NCBI GenBank assembly: GCA_944320765.1
Contig: CALUIS010000009.1
Location: forward strand, 47,168 to 111,167
Source of the DNA: an uncultured Paraprevotella sp.
GTDB taxonomy: Bacteria > Bacteroidota > Bacteroidia > Bacteroidales > Bacteroidaceae
Direction: 5' to 3'
Length of the DNA: 64,000 nt
The notes beneath the pieces were generated by a model. The model was given only the letters and a program-made list of their open reading frames with translations. It had not been told where the DNA came from and searched no databases. The position numbers were made by a program, and so were the translations under genes. Shown here piece by piece: positions 1 through 7,677 of the stretch; the stretch's first letter is position 1; every line of letters begins with the position of its first letter.

Positions 1-233
1 TCCAACTCCCCGAGGGCCAGCCCCTCGAACAGTTCCTTCTTCCCGAGGAAGTACGCTTCCAGCGTGGACACCAGCAGGCTCTTCCCGAAACGGCACGGAC
101 GGGACAGGAAATAATAGCTGCCCGCATTCACCAGCTTGTATATCAAAGCCGTCTTGTCCACATACAGGCAACCGTCCCTGCGGAGACGCTCAAAGTTCTG
201 CACGCCAATCGGAAGCTTGCGCAACGTGTCCAT
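1..233 (-). CDS. AAA-ATPase-like domain protein (partial, N-terminus only)
   Basis: The gene reads leftward off the window edge; only about the first 77 codons are present, beginning MDTLRKLPIGVQNFERLR. The sequence has the N-terminal signature of the AAA-ATPase_like family (often followed by a PD-(D/E)XK nuclease domain): 'YVDKT' followed by a P-loop-like 'SRPCRFGKSLLVSTLEAYF'. Such proteins are abundant in many copies in Bacteroidales genomes and their role is unknown. It lies 23 bases downstream of the polysaccharide export gene on the same strand, so it may be co-transcribed, although an AT-rich TATATATA tract sits in the gap. The family call is firm; the C-terminal half cannot be seen. 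Confidence 0.85.
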   Translation of the reverse strand, partial: MDTLRKLPIGVQNFERLRRDGCLYVDKTALIYKLVNAGSYYFLSRPCRFGKSLLVSTLEAYFLGKKELFEGLALGEL

Positions 234-256
234 GGCTATACCTTATTATATATATG

Positions 257-1066
257 CTATTTATTCAAGATATTCACCAGCAAGGTCGCGATGGAAATCA
301 TGATGCTCGTTCCGCTCACCCAATAGCTGGTGACAGAGCCGATATCGGAGTTCTTGGCCTTCGTCTTGTTCGGCGTCACGTAGAGCACGTCGTTCTGCTG
401 CAGGTAGAAGTATGGGGAGTTGATGATGTCCGCGTCGTTCAGGTTCAGCTCGTGGATGGACTTCTTGCCCACGGAATCCTCGCGGATGAGCTTCACGTTG
501 TCGCGACGGCCCCAGATGGTCATGTCCTTGGCCATGGCCAGCGCCCCGTAGATGGACACCTTCTCCGAAGGCACGGTATAAGTGCCCGGGCTGTTCACCT
601 CGCCCAGCACCGAAATCTTGTAGTTGCTCAGGCGCACCGTCACCACAGGACGGGACTTCAGGTAAGTGCCCTCTATCTTGGACGCTATCAGATTCTCCAC
701 CCCGTTCACGGTCAGCCCTTTCACGTACAGCTTGCCCAGAATGGGATAGTTGATGGTGCCCTCGTTGGTCACCAGAAAAGTCTGCAGCGTGGGTTGGGAG
801 GTCAGCACGCTCCGTCCCTGTCCCACAGCCGGCGTGGCGGTCAGGTTGAAGGGGATGACGGCTTCCGCGTCCTCGGGGTAGTTCACGGTGATGGTCAGCT
901 CGTCCTTGGGCATGATGCGCGCCTCGTAGAGGACCGCGCTTGAATCCAGGTTCACTTCCGCGCTGTTCAACATGTAAGGCACGGTCTTGTAGGACGTGCA
1001 GGAAGACACCAGTCCGATGAGCGCCACCGCCACCACGGCGGACCATTTCTTTGCGGTTTTATTCAT
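257..1066 (-). CDS. Polysaccharide biosynthesis/export lipoprotein (Wza/BexD-like, short form)
   Basis: Predicted outer-membrane polysaccharide export protein of 269 residues. A signal peptide ends in a lipobox (VALIGLVSSC), so the mature protein is a lipoprotein. The motifs 'MPKDELTITV' and 'TNEGTINYPILGKLYVKGLT' are typical of the poly_export domain, followed by an SLBB-like segment ('KISVLGEVNSPGTYTVPSEKVSIYGALAMAKDMT'-type, given here only for location, residues about 150-185). A hydrophobic stretch near the C-terminus (about 248-265) may be a membrane anchor. It starts 22 bases after manA on the same strand, and mannose-6-phosphate supply beside an exporter fits exopolysaccharide production. 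It is much shorter than the second exporter at 32581, so the two probably serve different systems. Confidence 0.85.
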   Translation of the reverse strand: MNKTAKKWSAVVAVALIGLVSSCTSYKTVPYMLNSAEVNLDSSAVLYEARIMPKDELTITVNYPEDAEAVIPFNLTATPAVGQGRSVLTSQPTLQTFLVTNEGTINYPILGKLYVKGLTVNGVENLIASKIEGTYLKSRPVVTVRLSNYKISVLGEVNSPGTYTVPSEKVSIYGALAMAKDMTIWGRRDNVKLIREDSVGKKSIHELNLNDADIINSPYFYLQQNDVLYVTPNKTKAKNSDIGSVTSYWVSGTSIMISIATLLVNILNK

Positions 1067-1088
1067 ATCTGTTCAGGATTTGTGAATG

Positions 1089-2057
1089 TTATACATAAGA
1101 TTCCAGCACCGTGGCCCGCCCCTCGGGGGTCAGGGTCACACCTTCCGCCTCGGCGGCCACCAGCAAGGTGTGGCCTGCCGTGAGGGTCACGCTTTCCCCG
1201 CCGCAAGCCACGCGGCACGTCCCTTCCGTGCAGATCAGGATGACGAAGCTGTCCAACTCGCTGTAGTCGCACTCCATCGGTTCCGTCAGGCGGTAGGCCG
1301 ACGTGGTGAAGAACGGGCTGCGCACCAGCTCCACCGGCTCGTCCTCCGCCACGGGACGGCGTTCCTCCGGCGGCACCACGGCATAGTCGATGGCCTCCTT
1401 GGCCTCCTCCACATGGAGCTGGCGCGGGCGGCCCTGGCTGTCCGTGCGCCCGAAGTCGTAGATGCGGTAGGTCACGTCGCTGCTCTGCTGTATCTCGCAG
1501 ATGAAACAGCCCGCGCCGATGCTGTGCACGCGGCCGGCAGGCAGATAGTACACGTCGCCGGGCCGCACCTCGTAGCGGCGGAGCACCTCGGGCAGCGTCT
1601 GGTCGGCCACCCGCGCCGCATACTCGTCCGGCGTCACCCGGCGGCTGAAGCCGTCGAGCAGGTAAGCCCCCGGCGCGGCGTCCACCACGTACCACATCTC
1701 CGTCTTGCCCGGACAGCCGTGGCGGCGCAGGGCCAGCTCGTCGTTCGGGTGCACCTGCACCGAAAGGGGCTGCGCGGCGTCGATGAACTTGACCAGCAGG
1801 GGGAACTTCGTCCCGAAGCGGGCATAGTTCTCCCCGCCCACCAAGGCGGCTCCGCCCTCCTCCACCAATTGCGTGAGGGTCAGCCCGTCGTAGGCCCCGC
1901 CTTGCACCACCGACTCGCTGCCCGGTATGCCGGACAGCTCCCAGCTCTCGCCAATAAGCGTTTTATCGACTGCAAAACCCTTATAGGGAAGAATGCGACG
2001 GCCTCCCCACAAGGTCTCCTTGAATATATCCGTGAAACGGAACAAGTTATTCTTCAT
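1089..2057 (-). CDS. manA: Mannose-6-phosphate isomerase, class I
   Basis: Zinc enzyme interconverting fructose-6-phosphate and mannose-6-phosphate, the entry to GDP-mannose and other sugar nucleotides for surface glycans. At 322 residues it is the short bacterial class I form. The zinc-site motif QVHPND(E) is visible at about residue 100, followed by 'GKTEMWYVVDA' and a later 'YYLPAGRVHSIG' cupin strand with its histidine. A good promoter (TTTG, 20 bases, TAATTTTG) lies just upstream and gives a leader of roughly 15 bases to this ATG. The gene is the first of a leftward unit with the polysaccharide export lipoprotein. Confidence 0.93.
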   Translation of the reverse strand: MKNNLFRFTDIFKETLWGGRRILPYKGFAVDKTLIGESWELSGIPGSESVVQGGAYDGLTLTQLVEEGGAALVGGENYARFGTKFPLLVKFIDAAQPLSVQVHPNDELALRRHGCPGKTEMWYVVDAAPGAYLLDGFSRRVTPDEYAARVADQTLPEVLRRYEVRPGDVYYLPAGRVHSIGAGCFICEIQQSSDVTYRIYDFGRTDSQGRPRQLHVEEAKEAIDYAVVPPEERRPVAEDEPVELVRSPFFTTSAYRLTEPMECDYSELDSFVILICTEGTCRVACGGESVTLTAGHTLLVAAEAEGVTLTPEGRATVLESYV

Positions 2058-2079
2058 GTCGTTTGAGTAAAAAATCGTT

Positions 2080-2111
2080 CAAAATTACGAATTTCACACA
2101 GAACGTACAAA
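2080..2111 (-). promoter_or_regulatory. Bacteroidales-type promoter of manA
   Basis: Read on the minus strand, TTTG (2108-2111) is separated by 20 bases from TAATTTTG (2080-2087). This matches the -33/-7 pattern of the primary Bacteroidota sigma factor and predicts a start near 2073. Confidence 0.7.
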
Positions 2112-2245
2112 TAAAAAAAGAAAGTTTTAGAAAATCGCGTGAAAAACGCACCGGACAAGACGTACAAGCCGCCGGGCCATTCATGAAAAACATCCGGGGA
2201 TGCACCGGCATCCCTGTTTTATTCACCTTTTAAATAAATACCATC

Positions 2246-2491
2246 ATGAAAAAGAACAAGTATGACGTGACGGCACTGGCCGTCCAGTATTTCCCCGATT
2301 CCACGGAGGCCAACGCCCGCCGGAGGTTCTTCAAGGTGCTGCGGGCCGAAAGGGACCTGTGGCAGCGGCTCGCCGACCTGCACTTCGGTCCCTGGCAGCG
2401 GACCTTCACGCCCCGCCAGTACGAGATGGTCATCGACATCCTCGGACGGCCTGACGCGGCCGACGAGGACTACGCCGACTGGCCGCGCTGA
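2246..2491 (+). CDS. DUF4248 family protein
   Basis: An 81-residue protein resembling the DUF4248 family: an N-terminal 'ALAVQYFPDSTEANARRRF' stretch, a helical middle with tryptophan, and 'RTFTPRQYEMVIDILGRP' near the end. The layout suggests a small winged-helix-like fold, but function is unknown. It is the first gene of a four-gene cassette (DUF4248, HU-like protein, P5-like protein, smalltalk peptide) that is common in Bacteroidales, often near capsule loci. It ends DEDYADWPR and is 170 bases from the next gene, which may have its own promoter. Confidence 0.75.
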   Translation: MKKNKYDVTALAVQYFPDSTEANARRRFFKVLRAERDLWQRLADLHFGPWQRTFTPRQYEMVIDILGRPDAADEDYADWPR

Positions 2492-2590
2492 CACCGGGCG
2501 CGAACCGGCGCGAACCGGCGGAATACGGCGGTTCCCTGCGGAAAGCGGCGGAAACCTGCACCAACCTGCACCCCGCCTTCCGGGCCGCCG

Positions 2591-2598
2591 TACCTTTG
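2591..2598 (+). promoter_or_regulatory. Candidate -7 element upstream of the HU-like gene
   Basis: TACCTTTG matches TAnnTTTG. No clear TTTG sits 20 bases upstream (the region reads CTGCACC), so the promoter is plausible rather than strong. It would leave a leader of about 60 bases before the HU-like gene. Confidence 0.4.
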
Positions 2599-2661
2599 CA
2601 TCGTCATCCGGAAGACAAGAGATTACAAACAAAAAAACAAACCTTTAAAAACAAAAACGTT

Positions 2662-3090
2662 ATGATGTACAAAGTCATCGAGCGCAAAGACCCGCGCACC
2701 CCGGACGGGCAGGGCAAGTACTACGGCTATATCGTCAACATGTCCAAAATCGACATCGAGGAAATCGCCACCCGCATCAGCGCCTCCTGCACCGTCACCC
2801 GGCACGACTGCCTGGCCGTACTCTCGGCCTTGCAGGAACAGATCATCTACGCGCTGAAGGAGGGCAAGCGCGTCCACCTGGGCGACATCGGCAGCTTCCG
2901 CGTCATGGCCAACGGCCTGGGCAGCGAGACGCCCGAGGCGTATGAGACCAGCCTGATCTCCGCCCTGCGCGTGCGCTTCACGCCCAACACGAGGCTCAAG
3001 GACTCCCTCTCGCTGACGAACAGGGACTTCCCGCTCGAACGGGTGGACTTCGCCACGCCGGAGGACGAGGAGGAAGGCGGAGGCATCTAA
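2662..3090 (+). CDS. HU family DNA-binding protein (HU-like, long form)
   Basis: Predicted nucleoid-type DNA-binding protein of about 142 residues. It starts MMYKVIERKDPRTPDGQG at tandem ATG codons (2662 or 2665). The core 'EEIATRISASCTVTRHDCLAVLSALQEQI' followed by 'GKRVHLGDIGSFRVMANGLG' is the helical dimerisation region and beta saddle of the HU/IHF fold. The longer N-terminus with a strand ('KYYGYIVNMSKIDIEEI') and the basic C-terminus resemble the HU-like class that is widespread in Bacteroidota. A longer reading from 2596 is rejected because that segment has no family similarity and overlaps a promoter-like element. It is the second gene of the DUF4248 cassette. Confidence 0.85.
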   Translation: MMYKVIERKDPRTPDGQGKYYGYIVNMSKIDIEEIATRISASCTVTRHDCLAVLSALQEQIIYALKEGKRVHLGDIGSFRVMANGLGSETPEAYETSLISALRVRFTPNTRLKDSLSLTNRDFPLERVDFATPEDEEEGGGI

Positions 3091-3102
3091 AGGCGGCGGA
3101 CG

Positions 3103-3528
3103 ATGGAAAGACTGAACCGCCAGAGGGGGTTGCGCAACCGCAACCCCCTCAATATCCGCCGCTCCGCCGACCTCTGGCAGGGACTGGCCGAAAGGCAGCC
3201 CGACCCGGAGTTCTTCACCTTCAGGAGCATGGCCTACGGCTACCGCGCGGCCTTCATCGTGCTGCGCACGTACTGGCACAAGTACGGGCTGCGCACGGTC
3301 CGTGAAATCGTCCGCCGCTGGGCCCCGCCCGACGACGGCAACGACACGGAGGAATATGTCCGCCGCGTGTGCGTCCTCACCGGCTTCGCGCCCGACCGTC
3401 CCCTCAACCCCTACCGGGCGGAGGACATGGGCCCGCTGGTGGCGGCCATGAGCCGGGTGGAGTGCGGCGTGCCGCCCGTCATGGGCGAAATCAAGGAGGG
3501 ATGGTCGCTCTACATGGGGACGGACTGA
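3103..3528 (+). CDS. P5-like protein (phage structural protein P5 / muralytic-type domain)
   Basis: A 141-residue protein beginning MERLNRQRGLRNRNPLNIRR. The pattern 'GLRNRNPLNIR...W.G......PEFFTFRSMAYGYRAAFIVLRTYW', then 'TVREIVRRWAPPDDGNDTEEYVRRV', is shared by a family annotated as structural protein P5 in Bacteroidota genomes and phages; it may bind or cut peptidoglycan. The catalytic role is not proven from the sequence and there is no signal peptide. It follows the HU-like gene by 12 bases. In many related cassettes this position is held by an N-acetylmuramoyl-L-alanine amidase, which supports a cell-wall role. Confidence 0.65.
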   Translation: MERLNRQRGLRNRNPLNIRRSADLWQGLAERQPDPEFFTFRSMAYGYRAAFIVLRTYWHKYGLRTVREIVRRWAPPDDGNDTEEYVRRVCVLTGFAPDRPLNPYRAEDMGPLVAAMSRVECGVPPVMGEIKEGWSLYMGTD

Positions 3529-3558
3529 CCCTCGCAACGTATCACCTTTAAAACCTCA

Positions 3559-3654
3559 ATGCCTATGAACAAATCCGTATGGAACGCCGTGCTGAACGTG
3601 CTGATTGCCGTGGCCAGTGCCATCCTGGGAGTCCTTGGCGGCTCGGCCATGTAG
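3559..3654 (+). CDS. Smalltalk-family peptide
   Basis: A 31-residue ORF translating to MPMNKSVWNAVLNVLIAV followed by ASAILGVLGGSAM. This matches the pattern of the 'smalltalk' protein family of Bacteroidales: a short basic N-terminus with KSVWN, then one hydrophobic helix rich in small residues. A start at the second ATG (3565) is equally possible. It closes the DUF4248-HU-P5 cassette, 30 bases after the P5-like gene. The function is unknown; a membrane-inserted peptide is the simplest reading. Confidence 0.75.
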   Translation: MPMNKSVWNAVLNVLIAVASAILGVLGGSAM

Positions 3655-3658
3655 CGTC

Positions 3659-3688
3659 AAACTGCTCCGCCTTGTAGGGGAGCAGTTT
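3659..3688 (+). repeat. Short GCTCC hairpin repeat
   Basis: Inverted repeat AAACTGCTCC / GGAGCAGTTT with ten paired bases directly after the smalltalk stop codon. The same core (CTGCTCCGCCT..AGGGGAG) recurs at 37865, 62630 and as the outer arm of the long palindromes at 53484 and 62669. Confidence 0.7.
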
Positions 3689-3700
3689 AACTAAACTAAA

Positions 3701-3729
3701 AAAGGGACGCGATTGTGTCGCGTCCCTTT
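3701..3729. terminator. Bidirectional hairpin terminator
   Basis: AAAGGGACGCGA (3701-3712) pairs perfectly with TCGCGTCCCTTT (3718-3729), with T-runs on the right and A-runs on the left. It can end both the rightward cassette and the leftward giant-protein gene. A near copy lies at 7619. Confidence 0.85.
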
Positions 3730-3754
3730 TTTAAATTCTTATGCAGAATGCCGA

Positions 3755-6700
3755 TTACTTCACCATCACCTTCACGGCCTTCTTCGAGCCGTCGGCCAGG
3801 ATGTCCTGACGGATGTAGATGCCGCGCTGCTTCGGCTCGTCCACACGCACACCGTTGATGGTGAACCACTGCGTGGCGACTACCTCGGCTGTGCCTTCGG
3901 CTACGGCCTCCTCCACAGAGGAAACAAAGTCGTCCGGCTGGTTCTCGCCGTAGTATTCAAGGCGGAAGTTGTCGAAGCAAGTCCAGTCAACCAAGTTCGT
4001 CTTGGTCTTGCGCACACCGATGGTCGGAGTCTCGCCCTCAGCCACGTGGAACACCAAGTTGCCTTCGTAAAGTCCTTCGTTGAACATTCCTCTCGCACCT
4101 TCCACCTGGTCGGGTACCACATAGTAAATCTGCTCCGGTTTGTCGGGGAAGAGCGTGTCCGACAAGATGATACCATTCCCTTCATAGCGGCGTTCGGCCA
4201 CCTCATCGAAGATGGAAGCCAGCTTCTGCGACCAGTGGTTCTCACCGTTGTCCACGAATACCTCGGCATTGATTTCCTCCTCAAGCCCGGCATTTACACG
4301 CTCCAGACGTGCCTCTGCAGCATCCTGGGTTCCCGCCGAACGATAGAACCCATTCCACATCAGACGATAATAACCTGCCGGCATGTTGTACAGCGTCTGC
4401 TTGATGTTGGCATCATCAGCCATCTTTTTGTCTTCACTATCGCCTCCATAGAACTCATAGTTCATGCAACGTGTGGCCGTACCGTCCGTTGCCGTCCATC
4501 CGTCGGCAGAAGTGGTTTCCGTAGCCTTTCCTTCCGCATCAACAGTCTTTACGGAGAAGCTCGGGTTAATGATAAATACCGTGGCATCCGCAGCATCTTC
4601 CAGAGAGGCGCCCGTGCCGTCGAAGTCCGCCGTCACCATCTTGCTGTATGCCCGGTCGATATCCGTCGAATACTGCTCAATCTGAGCCACGGACTCGAAG
4701 TCCATCATCTCATCCACATACTCAACCAAGATTTTCTCCGTCAAGTCTGCCAGCTCATCATAACCTTCCGTACCCGCATACTGCTCGTAGCTGTTTTCAC
4801 CGGAAGCCATCATCTTGGCATCATGGTTGGTCGCCTTGGCCTCCAACGCTGCGGCAGCGGCGATGGCATCGTTGAAGTTGGCCATGGCTTTGTTCAGAGC
4901 TTCGGTGTTCGACAGGTAAGTCTCTTCGGTCAACGTGTCGGAGACAGCGGCATTCGCGGCGGTAACGGCATCGTTCAGGGCCTTGCGTGTGTCAGCCGTA
5001 GCCAAGGTATCGCCGGCCGCCAGCGTCTGGGCCAGCCCAATCAGCTCGTTCAGCGTGGAGTTCGCACCACTCATATCTGCCGCACCCAAATACTTGATTT
5101 CGAAATGGCCGAATGCGGACCAGCTGTTGGCTTGTTTGTTTTCCAACTTCACGCCCACGCGCAGCACACCGTCGCTGCCCACGTAACCTTTAACCGTCAC
5201 AGGATAGTCCCCATGGGCCAATACCATCGAGGCGGAAGTGATATTGTTCACCGCATACTTCCCACTGATGCTCTCGTCACCGACAACCAAGGCGATGTCG
5301 TTACCGTTCACCACCGTGTCTGTCACATGGTCGTAGCAGTGGTTCAGTTCTGCCAACCCGTCATTGACGTAGGCGTATGCCTCCACTTCATAATACGGGT
5401 CGCCTTCCACGCCCCAAGCCGTCTGGCAATTGTCATTATTGCTCGGGCGGTGGAATCCCTGAAGGGTCATCTCATACGTGCCGGCAGGCATACCCGTGAA
5501 CTCCTGATAGAAATCGTAGTTCTTGTCATACATCTCCAGCATGCCGTCTTTCACACCCGTGGCACCTGTACCGGACCATCCGCTCGCGCTGTTGTTCTCG
5601 AAAGTCGGGTTGGCCAACATGCCCGTCACATTATCGGTCTGCCCGCTCGTCAGCAACGAAGCGATAGCCTCCGTGTACAGCGAGTCGGCCTTGGCCTGCA
5701 CGCCGCCAATCTCCTTCGGGTCGAAAGTCCCGGCGTTATATCCCACCATCAACTGGCCATAATAGCTATAATACTCCGTACTATTCAACATGCCGTTGTA
5801 CGGGCTGTCCGGATCCGACATCTTTTCCTGCATCCCCTTCGTAATTTCTCCCAATTCAGTATACGCATCCGCATCCGCCTTCAGGGTGTCGAACTCGGCA
5901 ATAAGCTGGTCTGAAAGTGCCAGCAGGGAATCGTCCGCAACCTCCGTATTCTGCTGCGCCTGAGTGGCCAGGTTGATGACTTCCTGGAAACGGGCCTTTC
6001 CTGCATTGGAAGTCTTACCCGCGAGATTAAGGTTGGCATTCGCGTCCTCAATGGCCTTCTTCAACAGGTCGCGCGCCGTAGTCTCGGCTGCGGCGGCACC
6101 CAGGAACTCCAGCTTGAAGTTATCCACGCCGGCCCAGTTGGAATTATAGTCCACCGCCTTGAAGCCCACCGTGACAGCCCCGTTAATCACATCGAACTCC
6201 ACCGAAATTGGAGAGGCATAGCCCTCCCCATCAGGCGAACCCAAAGGCTGCTCGCTGCTCCGCGTCTCCGCGACGAAGCTGGTGGCATAGACATACAAGC
6301 CCTGCGGGCCTCCTTCATCCGCCTTCTTATTGGTCAATACATAAGCAGTCAGCTTATAACGACCGTTGGGAATATTGTTGAGGTTCTGATGGATGGACCA
6401 GTCCATCTGGGGCGCATTGGGATTCCAACGCTCCCAGAACCCGGCAAACGTCGTGCCGTCCGAAGTGTTCTGCGTGGAACCCTGATACTGCCAGTTGTCC
6501 TGCTGCCCGGTCGGGTCGGCTTCCCTCTCGGTGGTCCAGCCATTCGCATTGCCATCAAACTTGGGGTTCGCCATCAGGTCGCTCACATCCACCGGATTCT
6601 GGGGAGAAGCGGAAGAATATTTGGCTTCCAGCACCTTGGCCTTGAGCGCATCAGCCGCCTCCGTGATTTCCTCCGCCGTAGCATCGGCCTTGTCGTAGAG

Positions 6701-7438
6701 GGCCTTCTCGGCACTGCAGTCCACGCCTGCCTCTTCCGCCTCGTCAAGAACCGGCTTCAGCACGTTCTTCTTGGCGTTATACACCTCATACACGTCCTCG
6801 GCCACGAACTGCCAGTCGGCCTGCGGGTTATTGTAATCGGCAGCGTTCATGTCCATGATGCCGTTCACGCCGTTGTCGCCTTCCTCCACGGCCCAGCAAC
6901 GGTCGCCATATTCCCCGATTTCGGTGAACTCAGGAGTCCCCTCGCCCACGGAAATGCGGTAATAGCCGTTGTCCTGCTTCGTGATCTTCCAAATGTTACG
7001 GCCCTGCGCGTTATGGTCCACGCACATCACGCCGCTGGAATTCAGCAGGTAAATCTCATGGAAGTTGCCGTCCGTGTGACCTTCGAAGGTCGTCAGGCGA
7101 AAGCCCATGTTCGGGTTATAATTCTCATCGTCCTCAGCCAAGTAGCCGAAATGGGTGTCCAAGCCATAGGAAAGGGTCACGGCCAGACCGTCGTCCGCGA
7201 TGACCACCTCGCTGTTCCAGTTGTTCTTCCAGTTACCGTCGTTCAGGAACTTCCCGGTAGCCACGTGGTACATGTAGAATGTCTTCTGCGTACCCGGGTT
7301 GGCCATCAACTCGTCCAAACCGAGTTCGTCATCGCTCACAAACGTCAGTGTGGGGTCATCGGGATAAGCGGCCCAGAGGGGCATGGTCGAGGCGGTTGCG
7401 GTACACAACGCCATCAGTGCAAGTAATCTGTTTTTCAT
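3755..7438 (-). CDS. Giant modular secreted protein A with C-terminal sorting-type domain
   Basis: A 1,227-residue predicted secreted protein; the signal peptide ends near 'STMPLWA'. Residues about 50-235 form an N-terminal module with 'FYMYHVATGKFLNDG'. Three similar jelly-roll-like modules follow, each opening with an 'NPxF....GW' motif ('LMANPKFDGNANGWT' near 287, 'MLANPTFENNSASGWS' near 610, 'INPSF..' near 945) and closing with a 'DNFKLEFLG' or 'FRLEYYG' strand, as in carbohydrate-binding modules. Alanine-rich helical spacers separate them. The last 40 residues ('FTINGVRVDEPKQRGIYI..' to 'VKVMVK') look like a Bacteroidota secretion or sorting tail. No catalytic motif is visible. It is tandem with a 1,225-residue paralogue directly upstream. 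A surface adhesin or glycan-binding role is inference. Confidence 0.7.
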   Translation of the reverse strand: MKNRLLALMALCTATASTMPLWAAYPDDPTLTFVSDDELGLDELMANPGTQKTFYMYHVATGKFLNDGNWKNNWNSEVVIADDGLAVTLSYGLDTHFGYLAEDDENYNPNMGFRLTTFEGHTDGNFHEIYLLNSSGVMCVDHNAQGRNIWKITKQDNGYYRISVGEGTPEFTEIGEYGDRCWAVEEGDNGVNGIMDMNAADYNNPQADWQFVAEDVYEVYNAKKNVLKPVLDEAEEAGVDCSAEKALYDKADATAEEITEAADALKAKVLEAKYSSASPQNPVDVSDLMANPKFDGNANGWTTEREADPTGQQDNWQYQGSTQNTSDGTTFAGFWERWNPNAPQMDWSIHQNLNNIPNGRYKLTAYVLTNKKADEGGPQGLYVYATSFVAETRSSEQPLGSPDGEGYASPISVEFDVINGAVTVGFKAVDYNSNWAGVDNFKLEFLGAAAAETTARDLLKKAIEDANANLNLAGKTSNAGKARFQEVINLATQAQQNTEVADDSLLALSDQLIAEFDTLKADADAYTELGEITKGMQEKMSDPDSPYNGMLNSTEYYSYYGQLMVGYNAGTFDPKEIGGVQAKADSLYTEAIASLLTSGQTDNVTGMLANPTFENNSASGWSGTGATGVKDGMLEMYDKNYDFYQEFTGMPAGTYEMTLQGFHRPSNNDNCQTAWGVEGDPYYEVEAYAYVNDGLAELNHCYDHVTDTVVNGNDIALVVGDESISGKYAVNNITSASMVLAHGDYPVTVKGYVGSDGVLRVGVKLENKQANSWSAFGHFEIKYLGAADMSGANSTLNELIGLAQTLAAGDTLATADTRKALNDAVTAANAAVSDTLTEETYLSNTEALNKAMANFNDAIAAAAALEAKATNHDAKMMASGENSYEQYAGTEGYDELADLTEKILVEYVDEMMDFESVAQIEQYSTDIDRAYSKMVTADFDGTGASLEDAADATVFIINPSFSVKTVDAEGKATETTSADGWTATDGTATRCMNYEFYGGDSEDKKMADDANIKQTLYNMPAGYYRLMWNGFYRSAGTQDAAEARLERVNAGLEEEINAEVFVDNGENHWSQKLASIFDEVAERRYEGNGIILSDTLFPDKPEQIYYVVPDQVEGARGMFNEGLYEGNLVFHVAEGETPTIGVRKTKTNLVDWTCFDNFRLEYYGENQPDDFVSSVEEAVAEGTAEVVATQWFTINGVRVDEPKQRGIYIRQDILADGSKKAVKVMVK

Positions 7439-7618
7439 TTCGCAAGAAATTAAGTTAATAATGTCTTCTTTAATAGGATTTCATTTAATCGGCGGTAAAT
7501 TTAATCGAATCTTTTGAATCGCGGAAACGAAAAAACGAAAAAATGCGCCCGCCCCCGCATTTTTAACACTTCGTGTCCCCGCACAGCGTCGGTCAAAAGC
7601 CACCGGAGCAGTTAAAAG

Positions 7619-7650
7619 AAAAGGGGCGCGATTTTGTCGCGCCCCTCTTT
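7619..7650. terminator. Hairpin terminator, copy of the one at 3701
   Basis: AAAAGGGGCGCGA pairs with TCGCGCCCCTCTTTT. It sits directly after the stop codon of the second giant protein (minus strand) and shares the adjoining 'ATTCTTATGCAGAATGC' with the terminator region at 3733-3751. Confidence 0.8.
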
Positions 7651-7677
7651 TAGAATTCTTATGCAGAATGCACCCGA

